NCBI GenBank assembly: GCA_020544565.1
Contig: CP078014.1
Coordinates: 4,063,364-4,127,363 of the forward strand
Source of the DNA: Bradyrhizobiaceae bacterium
GTDB lineage: Bacteria; Pseudomonadota; Alphaproteobacteria; Rhizobiales; Xanthobacteraceae
Reading direction: 5' to 3'
DNA length: 64,000 nt
In this document: positions 54,299 to 64,000 of the stretch, in pieces
Layout of the letters: each line of letters starts with the position of its first letter
Numbering within the stretch: position 1 is the stretch's first letter
Program-made: the position numbers and the translations under genes
The notes under the pieces: generated by a model
What the model was told of the DNA's origin: nothing
Database searches by the model: none
Seen by the model: only the letters and a program-made list of their open reading frames with translations

Positions 54299-54907
54299 AT
54301 GATTGTATCTCTTGCGTTTCGTCGGCCTGTTGGGCTTGCTGCTGCTGCACTGTGCTCACTGGCGATCGTCGCGGTTGCGACACCGGCTTCGGCGAGGCCA
54401 CATCACACCTCAGGCCGTCACGCGCATGCGCATCACGCCGGCAAGCATCACGCCCATCGCTATCGTCACCCCCGCGTCGACACCGGCGCGCGCGCCGGCG
54501 CGGCGCAAAGCAAGATGGCGCAAGGCTTCATGGCGCAAGGCTTCGGCGGGTTCGGCGGCTCCGATGTGGTTGCCGAAGCGCGGCGCTATATCGGCGGCAA
54601 TCCGACCGGGCGCAGCAGTCTGTGGTGCGCGCGTTTCATGAACATGGTGCTGCAGCGCTCCGGCCATCGCGGCACAGGATCGGATATGGCGCGCTCGTTC
54701 GCCAGCTACGGCCAGCGCGTGTCCGGCCCGCAAGTTGGCGCCATCGCGGTGATGTCGCGTGGCCGTCGCGGCGGTCATGTCGGCGTCGTCAGCGGGGTCG
54801 ATCCCAACGGCAATCCGATCATCATCTCCGGCAATCACGGCCGTCGCGTCGCGGAAGCGACCTATTCCCGCGGGCGCGTCTACGCCTACGTCATGCCGTC
54901 GAGCTGA
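54299..54907 (+). CDS. TIGR02594-family secreted protein (NlpC/P60 or CHAP-like)
   Basis: 202 aa from the ATG at 54299, after GAGGA; a longer frame starts at 54221. A signal peptide ends at TPASARP. A His/Ala-rich spacer is followed by the domain: WCARFMNMVLQRSGHRGTGS with the likely catalytic Cys, GAIAVMSRGRRGGHVGVVSG with the His, and ISGNHGRRV. Probably a periplasmic peptidoglycan or amide hydrolase. Confidence 0.85.
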   Translation: MIVSLAFRRPVGLAAAALCSLAIVAVATPASARPHHTSGRHAHAHHAGKHHAHRYRHPRVDTGARAGAAQSKMAQGFMAQGFGGFGGSDVVAEARRYIGGNPTGRSSLWCARFMNMVLQRSGHRGTGSDMARSFASYGQRVSGPQVGAIAVMSRGRRGGHVGVVSGVDPNGNPIIISGNHGRRVAEATYSRGRVYAYVMPSS

Positions 54908-54922
54908 CGCTCGGCAATCCCG

Positions 54923-55690
54923 TCAGTCAGGGATTGTCATCGTATCACCGGCGGCGATGTCGCCGCCGGTGATCACCTGTGCATAGACCCCGCAGTCGCT
55001 GTGGCCGAACGCCTGCGTCAGGGTGTGGGGGATATTCAGGTCGCGCTGTGCGGTGACGGGATCGACGTTGACCGCGGCGCAACGCACGATCCGCTTCACC
55101 ACCTTCAGGCGGACATCGCCAATGGCGATCTCCCGCCCGAGCAAGTCGAATTCGCGCCAGGCCGGCCAGCCGCTGACATAGAGGTTGGCGCGAAACCGCA
55201 ACGGATCGATCCTCCGCCCGATCACGTCCTCGATGGCCGCGACGCTGCTGAGGTTGATGATCGAGATCACCTTGGCGGCCACGTCCGAGAAGCTGTGGCC
55301 GGGGGCCGACAGCACTTTCGGCGGCCCGCGCAGCTCCGCGGCGAACTGGTCGGCAAAGAATTGCTCGATCGCGGCGCGGCCGTGTGCCGTTTCCAGATCG
55401 CCCCGCACCACCTCCACGCCATCGCGGCGGATGGTGAGGACGTTCGACGCATCGTCGAAGCGCGTCTGCAGGCCGGCCAGCCGCTCGTCGCGCATCAGCA
55501 TCAGAAACCGGATTTTCGGAAAATATTTCGGATCGGCGGGGTCGAAACCGGTGGGCCCGTTCTCGATGGCGTAGCGGCGGTCGGCGGGCACGGTCTGCCC
55601 GGTCGCGAGCCGCGCGCCGGCGAGTTGTTCCGGCGACAGCCCCTTGACGGGATAGCGGTAGAGACGGGCGATCCTGGCGGGTTCGGACAT
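54923..55690 (-). CDS. MOSC-domain protein
   Basis: 255 aa. N-terminal MOSC_N beta-barrel (RIARLYRYPVKGLSPEQL) and a MOSC domain with the conserved Cys in RIVRCAAVNVDP. Related to the C-terminal part of molybdenum-cofactor sulfurases and to mARC/YcbX reductases. It may bind the cofactor or carry out sulfur transfer; substrate unknown. Confidence 0.9.
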   Translation of the reverse strand: MSEPARIARLYRYPVKGLSPEQLAGARLATGQTVPADRRYAIENGPTGFDPADPKYFPKIRFLMLMRDERLAGLQTRFDDASNVLTIRRDGVEVVRGDLETAHGRAAIEQFFADQFAAELRGPPKVLSAPGHSFSDVAAKVISIINLSSVAAIEDVIGRRIDPLRFRANLYVSGWPAWREFDLLGREIAIGDVRLKVVKRIVRCAAVNVDPVTAQRDLNIPHTLTQAFGHSDCGVYAQVITGGDIAAGDTMTIPD

Positions 55691-55902
55691 CCTGTAGTCC
55701 TATGCGGATTCGGCGCGCGGTGCCACGCCGACGAATTTTTAGCCCGGCCTCTTTCACCGGCGACCCCGGGTTCCCACATCATCGAAGCCGGCCCAGACCG
55801 GCGACCGCTCCGGGTTGAGGAACGTCAATGCCGGCGGCGGAAACCCATTGAAGATGCTGCGTCCGTGCCTTCGGGGCGGGCGGGCAGGCTGAGGGAAACC
55901 GA

Positions 55903-58536
55903 ATGAACATCGAAAAATATACCGACCGGGTGAAGGGATTCATCCAGTCCGCGCAGTCTCTGGCCATGCGTGAGGGCCATCAGCAATTCACGCCGCTCCA
56001 TATCCTCAAGGTTCTTCTCGACGACAGCGAAGGGCTGGCCGGCGGTCTGATCGACCGCGCCGGCGGCAACTCGCGCGCCATCCTCAAGGCGACCGAAGAT
56101 GCGCTGGGCAAGATGCCCAAGGTGTCCGGTTCCGGCGCCGGCCAGGTCTATCTTGCGCCGGCCACCGCGCGCGCGCTCGACGCCGCCGAACAGGCCGCCG
56201 ACAAGGCCGGCGACAGTTTCGTCACCGTGGAGCGGCTGCTCCTTGCGCTGGCGCTCGACAAGGACAGCGAGGCGGGCAGCCTGCTCGCCAAGGGCGGGGT
56301 CAACCCGCAGAATCTCAATGCGGCGATCAACGCGCTGCGCAAGGGCCGCACCGCCGATAGCGCCTCGGCGGAAAACGCCTATGACGCGCTCAAGAAATAC
56401 GCCCGCGACCTGACCCAGGCGGCGCGCGACGGCAAGCTCGATCCGGTGATCGGCCGCGACGAGGAAATCCGCCGCACGATTCAGGTTCTGTCACGCCGCA
56501 CCAAGAACAATCCGGTGCTGATCGGCGAGCCCGGCGTCGGCAAGACCGCCATCGTCGAGGGTCTGGCGCTGCGCATCGTCAACGGCGACGTGCCGGAAAG
56601 CCTCAAGGACAAGCGGGTGCTGTCGCTCGATCTCGGCGCGCTGATCGCCGGCGCGAAATACCGCGGCGAGTTCGAGGAGCGGCTGAAAGCCGTGCTCCAG
56701 GAAGTCACCGGATCGGACGGCCAGATCATCCTGTTCATCGATGAGATGCACACGCTGGTCGGTGCGGGCAAGGCGGATGGCGCGATGGACGCGTCCAACC
56801 TGCTCAAGCCGGCGCTGGCGCGTGGCGAACTGCACTGCATCGGCGCGACCACGCTCGACGAATATCGCAAGCATGTGGAGAAGGACGCGGCGCTCGCCCG
56901 TCGCTTCCAGCCGGTGTTTGTCTCTGAGCCGACCGTGGAGGACGCGGTCTCGATCCTGCGCGGCCTCAAGGAGAAGTACGAACTGCACCACGGCGTCCGC
57001 ATCACCGATTCCGCGATCGTGGCCGCGGCGACGCTGTCCAACCGCTACATCACCGACCGTTTTCTGCCGGACAAGGCCATCGACCTGATCGACGAGGCGG
57101 CGGCGCGGCTGAAGATGCAGATCGATTCCAAGCCGGAAGAACTCGACAACATCGATCGCGAGATCGTGCGGCTGAAGATCGAGCAGGAGGCGTTGAAGAA
57201 GGAAACCGATTCCGCCTCGCGCGACCGCCTGCAGCGGCTGGAAAAGGAACTGGCCGAGCTCGAGGACAAGGGCGACGCACTGACCGCCAAGTGGCAGTCG
57301 GAGCGCGACAAGCTGTCCGATGCCCAGAAGGTCAAGAGCGAGCTGGAGCAGGCGCGTCAGGAATTGGCCGACGCCCAGCGGCGCGGCGAATTCCAGAAGG
57401 CGGGCGAACTGGCCTACGGCCGCATCCCCGAACTGGAGAAGCGGCTCAAGGCGCTGGAAGACAGCGAGAAGGCCGGCAACATCGTGCTCGAAGAAGCGGT
57501 GACCGCGAGCCATGTGGCCCAGGTCGTCTCGCGCTGGACCGGTATTCCGGTCGACAAGATGCTGGAAGGCGAGCGCGAGAAGCTGCTCAAGATGGAGTTG
57601 CAACTGGCGGAGCGCGTCATCGGCCAGGCCGAGGCGGTCGGCGCGGTCTCGACGGCGGTGCGCCGCTCGCGCGCCGGCTTGCAGGACCCCAACCGCCCGA
57701 TCGGCTCCTTCATGTTCCTCGGCCCCACCGGCGTCGGCAAGACCGAACTGACCAAGGCGCTCGCCGAATATCTGTTCGACGACGAGACCGCGCTGGTGCG
57801 CATGGATATGTCGGAATACATGGAGAAGCATTCGGTGGCGCGGCTGATCGGCGCGCCTCCGGGCTATGTCGGCTATGATGAGGGCGGCGCGCTCACGGAA
57901 GCCGTGCGGCGCAGGCCCTATCAGGTGGTGCTGTTCGACGAGATCGAGAAGGCGCATCCCGACGTGTTCAACGTGCTGCTGCAGGTGCTCGACGACGGCC
58001 GCCTGACCGACGGTCAGGGCCGCACCGTCGATTTCCGCAACACACTGATCATCATGACCTCGAACCTCGGCTCCGAATTCCTCGTTGGTCAGGCTGAGGG
58101 CGAGGATACGGCGGCGGTGCGCGATCAGGTGATGGCGATTGTGCGTTCCAGCTTCCGGCCGGAATTCCTCAACCGCGTCGACGAGATCATCCTGTTCCAT
58201 CGCCTGCAGCGGGCCGAGATGGGCCGCATTGTTGATATCCAGATGAAACGGCTGACGAAGCTGCTGGAGGATCGCAAGATCACCCTGACGCTCGACGACA
58301 AGGCGCGCGACTGGCTGGCGGCGAAGGGCTGGGATCCGGCTTACGGTGCTCGTCCGCTGAAGCGGGCGATCCAGCGCGCGGTGCAGGACCCGCTGGCGGA
58401 AATGATCCTGTCGGGCCGCGTGCACGACGGGGAAACGGTGACGCTGTCCGCCACCGACGAGGGGCTGACCTTCAACGGCACGGTCGCGCGGATCGATACC
58501 GAGGCGCCTGCGGTGCCGAAGAGCAAGCTGAACTGA
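55903..58536 (+). CDS. clpB: ATP-dependent chaperone ClpB
   Basis: 877 aa. Clp_N domain at 1-145. First AAA domain with Walker A GEPGVGKT (208-215) and FIDEMHTLVGAG. A coiled-coil middle domain spans about 410-525. Second AAA domain has GPTGVGKT (607-614) and LFDEIEKAHPDV. It dissolves protein aggregates with DnaK. Begins after GAGGGAAACCG. No sigma-32 or CIRCE element was identified with confidence. Confidence 0.97.
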   Translation: MNIEKYTDRVKGFIQSAQSLAMREGHQQFTPLHILKVLLDDSEGLAGGLIDRAGGNSRAILKATEDALGKMPKVSGSGAGQVYLAPATARALDAAEQAADKAGDSFVTVERLLLALALDKDSEAGSLLAKGGVNPQNLNAAINALRKGRTADSASAENAYDALKKYARDLTQAARDGKLDPVIGRDEEIRRTIQVLSRRTKNNPVLIGEPGVGKTAIVEGLALRIVNGDVPESLKDKRVLSLDLGALIAGAKYRGEFEERLKAVLQEVTGSDGQIILFIDEMHTLVGAGKADGAMDASNLLKPALARGELHCIGATTLDEYRKHVEKDAALARRFQPVFVSEPTVEDAVSILRGLKEKYELHHGVRITDSAIVAAATLSNRYITDRFLPDKAIDLIDEAAARLKMQIDSKPEELDNIDREIVRLKIEQEALKKETDSASRDRLQRLEKELAELEDKGDALTAKWQSERDKLSDAQKVKSELEQARQELADAQRRGEFQKAGELAYGRIPELEKRLKALEDSEKAGNIVLEEAVTASHVAQVVSRWTGIPVDKMLEGEREKLLKMELQLAERVIGQAEAVGAVSTAVRRSRAGLQDPNRPIGSFMFLGPTGVGKTELTKALAEYLFDDETALVRMDMSEYMEKHSVARLIGAPPGYVGYDEGGALTEAVRRRPYQVVLFDEIEKAHPDVFNVLLQVLDDGRLTDGQGRTVDFRNTLIIMTSNLGSEFLVGQAEGEDTAAVRDQVMAIVRSSFRPEFLNRVDEIILFHRLQRAEMGRIVDIQMKRLTKLLEDRKITLTLDDKARDWLAAKGWDPAYGARPLKRAIQRAVQDPLAEMILSGRVHDGETVTLSATDEGLTFNGTVARIDTEAPAVPKSKLN

Positions 58537-58546
58537 TTGACCTGAC

Positions 58547-58576
58547 GGCGCCTTCCGCAGAGATGCGAAAGGCGCC
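58547..58576 (+). terminator. Hairpin between clpB and the minus-strand membrane protein gene
   Basis: Stem GGCGCCTT-CGC with GCG-AAGGCGCC, one mismatch, 10 nt after the clpB stop and 3 nt before the convergent stop. No T run is obvious. Confidence 0.55.
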
Positions 58577-58578
58577 GG

Positions 58579-60156
58579 TTATGGCTTTTGGCGATCGGCG
58601 GCTTCCGTCCGGATGTCGTATACGAGCAGCCGTCCTGTCGCGGCCCAGTCGTTGTTGATGGTGCGGGTGTCTTCGTAAAGCGGCGTCAGGCTCGAAAAAA
58701 CTTCCTCGTAGAACCGTTTCATTCGGATGTTCTCCGCGCTTGCCAGAGTCGCTCGCGGATCCAGAAAACGCTCATAGTTGTTGCTGGAGATCGCAATGTG
58801 CGTATAGCCGCGCTTGCGAAGCTCACTGAGCGATTCGATCATTCCGAGATGGTAAAAAGGAATTTCGATTTTCTGCATCAACAATGGATTTGTCGGATCG
58901 ACAGCCACTCGCTCGGGTGTCGGCAAGCCGGTGAAGTATTCCGTCGCAATTTTTGCATCGGGCGGAATGTTTTGCGCGATCCACTCGCCAAGCCGAGCGC
59001 GAGGATCGTCCACCATGCCGCTAACGGCGGTGGTGAATGACGCTATCGTCGTCGTAGCGGCGATGATCAGCAGGATGATGGGGGCTGCTCGGATTGCGCG
59101 AGACGAAGTGGAGTTGAGCAGGAGCGCCGCGGTCCACACGGCAGCGATGGTGGCCGTCAGGGTTGCGGGCAACACGTACCGAGAGAGGGACACCATCGAC
59201 ATTTGAATGGTTGCAAGCAACAGGAGTGGCGTGAACAGGATGATTCGATCCATCGTGACCGAGCTTCTCCTGTCTTTGTTCGCCGCCGGGTGGGATTTCG
59301 GGTGCGCGGATTGCCAGAGGTGAAGTCCCATTCCGGCGATCCAGAGCGCAATGAGCGCGGGTGACGTGCTGTGCCAGAAATGAATGAGGGTGCGCGCCGA
59401 CGTCGGTCCCCAATAAATATCGGCGTGTCCGGTCGTAACGTGCTGGAGTTCGGTCAGAAAACCGTCGGTCAGGGTTGATGTCCCAAACAGACCCGGGCTG
59501 TTGATCGCCAAGAAAACGGCTGTCGCGGCAAGCACACAAATCAGTCCCTCGGTCCATTTCACGCGGCTGGAGATCAGCATCGCTGCGGCCGGGAAGATCA
59601 TGACAATGCCGATATATTTTGCCGACATCGCCAGCCCCACGGCGATACCCAGCAAAACGATATTCAACTTGCTGGGGCTGTTTTCGATGGTTTGGATGGC
59701 AAGCATAACGAGCGCCACGCCCATCAGCAGCGTGGCGTCTTCTTTGAAGAAATGGGCGCTCAAGAATATGGCAGGCGTTGCTCCGACCAGCACTGCTGTG
59801 AGCAATCCGAAAGATTTTCCAAATCTCCGGGCAACGAGCAGGGCCGCAATCGTCGTGGCGGCGGCTGTCGCGACAACGGAGACGTATCTTCCAGCCAAAA
59901 CCGTGTCGCGCATGGAGCCGTCAAATGAGAACAGCTTCCTGAAGATTTTCGCCAGACGAAGAAGAAGCTGGGGATGATAAAAATTATACGTTCCCGATAT
60001 GATCTGTGTGGCTTTGGATACTTCGTCCGCATGCCAGTAGATGGGAAATCCTATTTCGATCGCATTTAGCGTGCTATCGGCGATAAAGATCAGGCCCAGA
60101 AAGAGCAGCATCAAAAAGCCCACTCTGAAGCCGTGTTCGCGGTGCAGGTTCGGCAC
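58579..60156 (-). CDS. GT39/ArnT-like polytopic membrane glycosyltransferase
   Basis: 525 aa with about ten to twelve hydrophobic helices. The N-terminal loop has WHADEVSK near residue 41, which has the acidic pair of GT-C enzymes (Asp43, Glu44). HFFKEDATLLMGVAL is the second periplasmic loop. A soluble C-terminal part starts near 405. It probably transfers a sugar from a polyprenyl phosphate donor. By eye it is much lower in GC than clpB and the M23 gene on either side, a sign of acquired DNA. Confidence 0.75.
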   Translation of the reverse strand: MPNLHREHGFRVGFLMLLFLGLIFIADSTLNAIEIGFPIYWHADEVSKATQIISGTYNFYHPQLLLRLAKIFRKLFSFDGSMRDTVLAGRYVSVVATAAATTIAALLVARRFGKSFGLLTAVLVGATPAIFLSAHFFKEDATLLMGVALVMLAIQTIENSPSKLNIVLLGIAVGLAMSAKYIGIVMIFPAAAMLISSRVKWTEGLICVLAATAVFLAINSPGLFGTSTLTDGFLTELQHVTTGHADIYWGPTSARTLIHFWHSTSPALIALWIAGMGLHLWQSAHPKSHPAANKDRRSSVTMDRIILFTPLLLLATIQMSMVSLSRYVLPATLTATIAAVWTAALLLNSTSSRAIRAAPIILLIIAATTTIASFTTAVSGMVDDPRARLGEWIAQNIPPDAKIATEYFTGLPTPERVAVDPTNPLLMQKIEIPFYHLGMIESLSELRKRGYTHIAISSNNYERFLDPRATLASAENIRMKRFYEEVFSSLTPLYEDTRTINNDWAATGRLLVYDIRTEAADRQKP

Positions 60157-60363
60157 TAAGACTGCTTTCTGTAGAATCGATTATTGGGCCTGAAGGTGGA
60201 GACTCGCCGTCTTGGAGCGAAGGCGGCTTTCTAACAATCGCGGGCTGCGGCGGTCCAGTACTGCTGGCGATGCAGCGTGTTCGCTTCCCGGAATGAGAAG
60301 CGGCGCGGGTTGCCTTCTTCCAGTGATTTGGGAGATGACGTTTCCAAGATTCGGATATTGGCG

Positions 60364-62397
60364 TCAGCGATTGCCGATCTCGGCGGTCTTCTGGCCCTTG
60401 GCGGCCTGCGGCTGCGGGCGCACGCCGCCGGGGCGATTCGCCATGGTGGCGTCGAGCCGGTCACGTTCGACCTCGAAGTTGGCCAGCAGGGTCCCGTCGA
60501 GCGAGCGGCCGCGCGGCAGCTTGATGCGCATCGGATCGACGAAGCGGCCGTTGACGAGAATTTCGTAGTGGCAGTGCGCCCCGGTGGACAGGCCGGTGGA
60601 GCCGACGAAACCGATCACCTGGCCCTGACGCACCCGCTTGCCCGGCTCCATGCCCTTGGCGAAGGCGGTCATGTGGCCGTAGGCGGTCTCATAGCCGTTG
60701 GGATGCTTGATGCGGATGTATTTGCCGTAGCCGCCTTCCCAGCCGGCTTTTTCGATCACGCCGTTGCCCGAAGCGTAAATCGGGGCGCCATAGGGGGCCG
60801 CCCAGTCCACGCCGGTGTGCATCTTGGTGTAGCCGAGAATCGGATGGCGGCGGCCGCCGAAGCCGGAGCGCATGATCGCGTTGTTGACCGGTTTGCGCAC
60901 CAGGAATTTCTTCGCGCTCTTTCCGGTCTCGTCATAGTAATCGACCACCGAATCATCGGGGGTCTGGAAGCGGTAGTATTTTTTGGTTTCGCCGCCGACC
61001 GTGAGCGAGGCGTACAGCACTTCGGCTTTCTCGGCATTGGCCGGGGTCTCGTCTTCCCCGGCGAAGAACACCTCGAACGAATCGCCGGCCTGCGCCCTGC
61101 GCTGGAAATCGACGTCGTAAGAATAGATCCGGATCATGTCCTCGATGACGGTGGCGGGAACCTTGTTGCGCAGCGCCGTCTCGTAAATGCTCTGGTAGAG
61201 ACGCACGCCGGTGCCGTCATCGTCGTCGTCATCGTCGTCGTCCCGGCCGGCGGCCGCTTCCGCCACGCTGTTGAAGCTCTGCACGTCGACCGCGACGTAT
61301 TTGCCGAGATCCGATAGCGCGGCGACGGCTTCGACGGTGGTGTCGTTGGCGACGATCACCCGCACGGGCTGCAGGCGGAGCTGGCCCGGGCCGGTGCCGG
61401 CCATCATGATCCGCAGCTTGCGGCCTTCCTTTAGGCCACCCTCGCGGCCGGCGGCGCCGAGATTGTTGGCGATTGCCTGGGCCTCGCCCGGCGTGGCGCC
61501 GAGGTCGCGCAGGATCGACTGGATGGTATCGCCTTTCTTGACGATGTGAATTTTCTCGCTGGAGGGGTTGCCGCCGGTGGCCTGGTCCTTGGTCTTGGGC
61601 AGCAGCGTGACATTTTCCGGCACCACGCGGGTCTCGAAGCCGGCATAGAGATCGGGCGCGCCTTCCGCGGCATAGGCCATCTGCATGCCGGCCCCAGTGT
61701 TGGCGGCGTAGCGCACGGCGCTGTTGCCGCGCCAGCTCGAGGCGTCGCGCACCCGCATCAGCACCTCGTCGATCGCGACATTGGCGGCGATCTTGGCCCG
61801 CGGCAGCACCTGGGCGAGATCGCGCGTGACGAACGAGACCTCGGCATCGGGCTCGGCGGCGTTGGCGTTCTGATCGTCGCCGTCCGGCGACGCTTTGCTG
61901 GTGGTGTCGGTAAGCAGGCGTTGGGCGTTGAACGGGGGAATCTTGGCGGAGAGTTCGCTCGTGCTGAGCGCGAGGTTGCCGGCGATTCGGATGTAGGGGC
62001 GCACCTTCATGACGTCGCGGTTGCCGGCCCGGCTCACCGTGGAGACGCGGATGACCTGTCGGGCGGCGGCGGATTCGCTGGGTGGGGGGAGGCGGTCGCT
62101 CTTGCGCGCCACGGCCGTCCTGTCGGCAGCGCCGAGGGCGCCGCGCAGGGCGCTGCCCACCTGTTCCGGCACCTTGGCGAAGGTCATTTCACCATCGAGG
62201 GATGCGAAAACGGCGCCGCCGATGAGGGCTGCGCCGCATAGACCGGTCAGAATTGTACCGCTGAACCACTGCACGGATACGCGGCGGCGGTCGATAACGG
62301 CGGCTTCCGAACCATCGACAGAGAGCGGCGGCTCATGGCCGAGATCGATGATCCCGGCGCGTCCATCGTGTCCCCCGCGTGACGTTCCGTGATTCAA
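60364..62397 (-). CDS. M23 (LytM-like) metallopeptidase
   Basis: 677 aa. One N-terminal membrane helix (about 45-66), a LysM-like segment with HIVKKGDTIQSILRDLG, and a C-terminal M23 domain with the zinc ligands in MHTGVDWAAPYG and HCHYEILVNGR, plus GFGGRRHPILGYTKMH. A run of nine Asp residues lies in the middle linker (near 388). A periplasmic cell-wall endopeptidase acting on peptide cross-links, or an activator of amidases. Confidence 0.9.
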   Translation of the reverse strand: MNHGTSRGGHDGRAGIIDLGHEPPLSVDGSEAAVIDRRRVSVQWFSGTILTGLCGAALIGGAVFASLDGEMTFAKVPEQVGSALRGALGAADRTAVARKSDRLPPPSESAAARQVIRVSTVSRAGNRDVMKVRPYIRIAGNLALSTSELSAKIPPFNAQRLLTDTTSKASPDGDDQNANAAEPDAEVSFVTRDLAQVLPRAKIAANVAIDEVLMRVRDASSWRGNSAVRYAANTGAGMQMAYAAEGAPDLYAGFETRVVPENVTLLPKTKDQATGGNPSSEKIHIVKKGDTIQSILRDLGATPGEAQAIANNLGAAGREGGLKEGRKLRIMMAGTGPGQLRLQPVRVIVANDTTVEAVAALSDLGKYVAVDVQSFNSVAEAAAGRDDDDDDDDDGTGVRLYQSIYETALRNKVPATVIEDMIRIYSYDVDFQRRAQAGDSFEVFFAGEDETPANAEKAEVLYASLTVGGETKKYYRFQTPDDSVVDYYDETGKSAKKFLVRKPVNNAIMRSGFGGRRHPILGYTKMHTGVDWAAPYGAPIYASGNGVIEKAGWEGGYGKYIRIKHPNGYETAYGHMTAFAKGMEPGKRVRQGQVIGFVGSTGLSTGAHCHYEILVNGRFVDPMRIKLPRGRSLDGTLLANFEVERDRLDATMANRPGGVRPQPQAAKGQKTAEIGNR

Positions 62398-62774
62398 ACC
62401 GTCGTCCCCCAGATCTTCTTACAAGTCTTCTTGCACACGGTCTTGCCGGCGGCGATCCCCTTGTCCGCCAAATTGCTGGCGAGGCCAGCGAACGTCAATG
62501 CGCGGCCTCTGCCGGATTTCGCTCGCGTCCCTGTTCCGGCGCGGTTGAGATCCGGCGAGGTTCGGGGTTGGAGAGAGGACGAAACGTCCGGAGTTTCGAA
62601 TCCGCCGTCCCCGACCATCGGAAATTTCGCCCGCCATCGTCCGGCCGCCGCATATTTCCACCGCAGAACGTCGCAGGAATGTGGCTCAAGTGCGGCGCGA
62701 CCCCTTGATAAATGGGCACTTCCTGGCCTGTGGAAAGTTTTTTGGTGCGATGCGACGATTTTCTGACAAGGCCG
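62398..62774. other. Intergenic region before the rrn promoter
   Basis: Nearly 380 bp between the M23 gene start and the rRNA promoter. No supported gene: the longer open frames here are antisense or out-of-frame. Probably holds the M23 promoter and rrn upstream elements. Confidence 0.5.
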
Positions 62775-62804
62775 TTGACAAGCTTCGAAGGCGTGGCCTA
62801 TAAG
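62775..62804 (+). promoter_or_regulatory. Sigma-70 rRNA operon promoter
   Basis: The -35 box TTGACA at 62775-62780 and the -10 box TATAAG at 62799-62804 are 18 bp apart. It lies about 440 bp before the 16S start, the usual distance for a main rrn promoter in this group. Confidence 0.82.
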
Positions 62805-63245
62805 GCGGCCACTGAGCGCGGCGGCGCCGGGGCCAAACGGCCCAGGCAAGCTTCCGTGCCTGTTAAGCTCCTCTCCCCGATGAGTGAACAAACAGCCGAT
62901 AGTTGTCGGTTGTTATTCTGCGTCGGAAGGGGTTGCAAAGGTCTCTCTAAAGGTAGAGACTAGAAGTTTCGCCGCCCCGTTGACGGGTGGCTGGGGCCTT
63001 CGGGTTCCGGGCTGTTTGACAAGTAAAGATGAAGAAAGAGAAACGTGGACGGCGGAGTCCTTGCGGGTCTCGAATTTGAGAGCTTCGGCTTTCAGGTCGG
63101 GACCGGACGAAAGACTTCGGCGGTACACGTTTCAAAGGTTACACCATCGTTGTCAGCGATGTGAATCGCAGACAGCAAGTCGATTTCGGTCGACAATGGT
63201 GGGACCTCGTCAAACGTTGTGATCAGCCGGTTCAAAGTTCAAGTC
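62805..63245 (+). promoter_or_regulatory. rRNA leader (pre-16S) region
   Basis: No gene. The segment has the features of an rrn leader: GGCTGTTTGACAAG at about 63009-63022 resembles the box A/processing zone, and GAAACGTGGACGGCGG follows. RNase III processing stems are expected with the 3' side outside the window. A possible anti-termination role is inferred from position. Confidence 0.6.

Positions 63246-64000
<755 letters not shown>

Noticed and set aside
56491..58425. 644-codon minus-strand open frame inside clpB
   Set aside because: Antisense to a highly conserved gene; composition is that of a shadow frame.
62394..62891. 165-codon minus-strand frame over the rrn promoter region
   Set aside because: No ribosome site or family; it covers the TTGACA/TATAAG promoter, so it is unlikely to be a gene.

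Overview
The window is alphaproteobacterial DNA from the Bradyrhizobium/Rhodopseudomonas/Afipia group (Nitrobacteraceae). The partial 16S rRNA at the right end, the tlpA-argH-lysA and ftsE-ftsX neighbourhoods, and the SAM-II riboswitch before metX all fit this. The genus cannot be settled from the sequence alone.

Two parts are visible. Bases 1 to about 19,280 look accessory: by eye the GC is lower and more uneven, and the genes are a mosaic of catabolic, defence and metal-resistance functions with gene fragments between them. From about 19,460 to the end the DNA is uniformly GC-rich and carries housekeeping genes. The border is marked by a 39-nt 5' half of a tRNA-Leu(CAA) gene (19278-19316). 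A complete but different tRNA-Leu(CAA) stands on the accessory side (19034-19120). This suggests an integrated element that broke a host tRNA gene and brought a replacement.

Accessory part: (a) 1-5381, a catabolic operon with the end of a VAO/AGPS-like FAD oxidase, a glutathione S-transferase, a Rieske ferredoxin, the alpha and beta subunits of a ring-hydroxylating oxygenase, and a ferredoxin reductase. This is a complete three-component oxygenase of unknown substrate. (b) 5840-7941 (minus), a short type II CBASS anti-phage operon: an E2-like protein, a CD-NTase and the 3' part of a patatin phospholipase (CapV) effector whose catalytic half is missing. (c) 7953-9451, an orphan ABC ATPase, a small membrane protein and a LysR fragment. 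(d) 9456-16091, a CzcC/CzcA-type heavy-metal RND exporter without a periplasmic adaptor gene, divergent from a response regulator/histidine kinase pair. (e) 16395-18801, an acetamidase/formamidase family enzyme and a VIT-family Fe/Mn transporter.

Core part: dsbB, AbrB-like permease, psiF, LssY_C protein, HNH nuclease, AlkA-like glycosylase, gluQ, a hybrid histidine kinase with a histone-like tail, YihY, a HIG1-domain protein, cobalamin adenosyltransferase, etfBA, 3-hydroxybutyryl-CoA dehydrogenase, a group of small VOC/DUF1428/SRPBCC/ArsR genes, tlpA, argH, an LptM-like lipoprotein, lysA, a large TIGR02302 protein, SDR, a receiver protein, a zinc-ribbon protein, ftsEX, ydcF-like, plsC, chaC, DUF2125, the aromatic amino-acid genes tyrA-hisC-chorismate mutase, the riboswitch-controlled metX-metW pair, a TIGR02594 protein, MOSC, clpB, a GT39-like membrane protein that looks acquired, an M23 peptidase, and finally an rrn promoter and the first about 755 bases of 16S rRNA.
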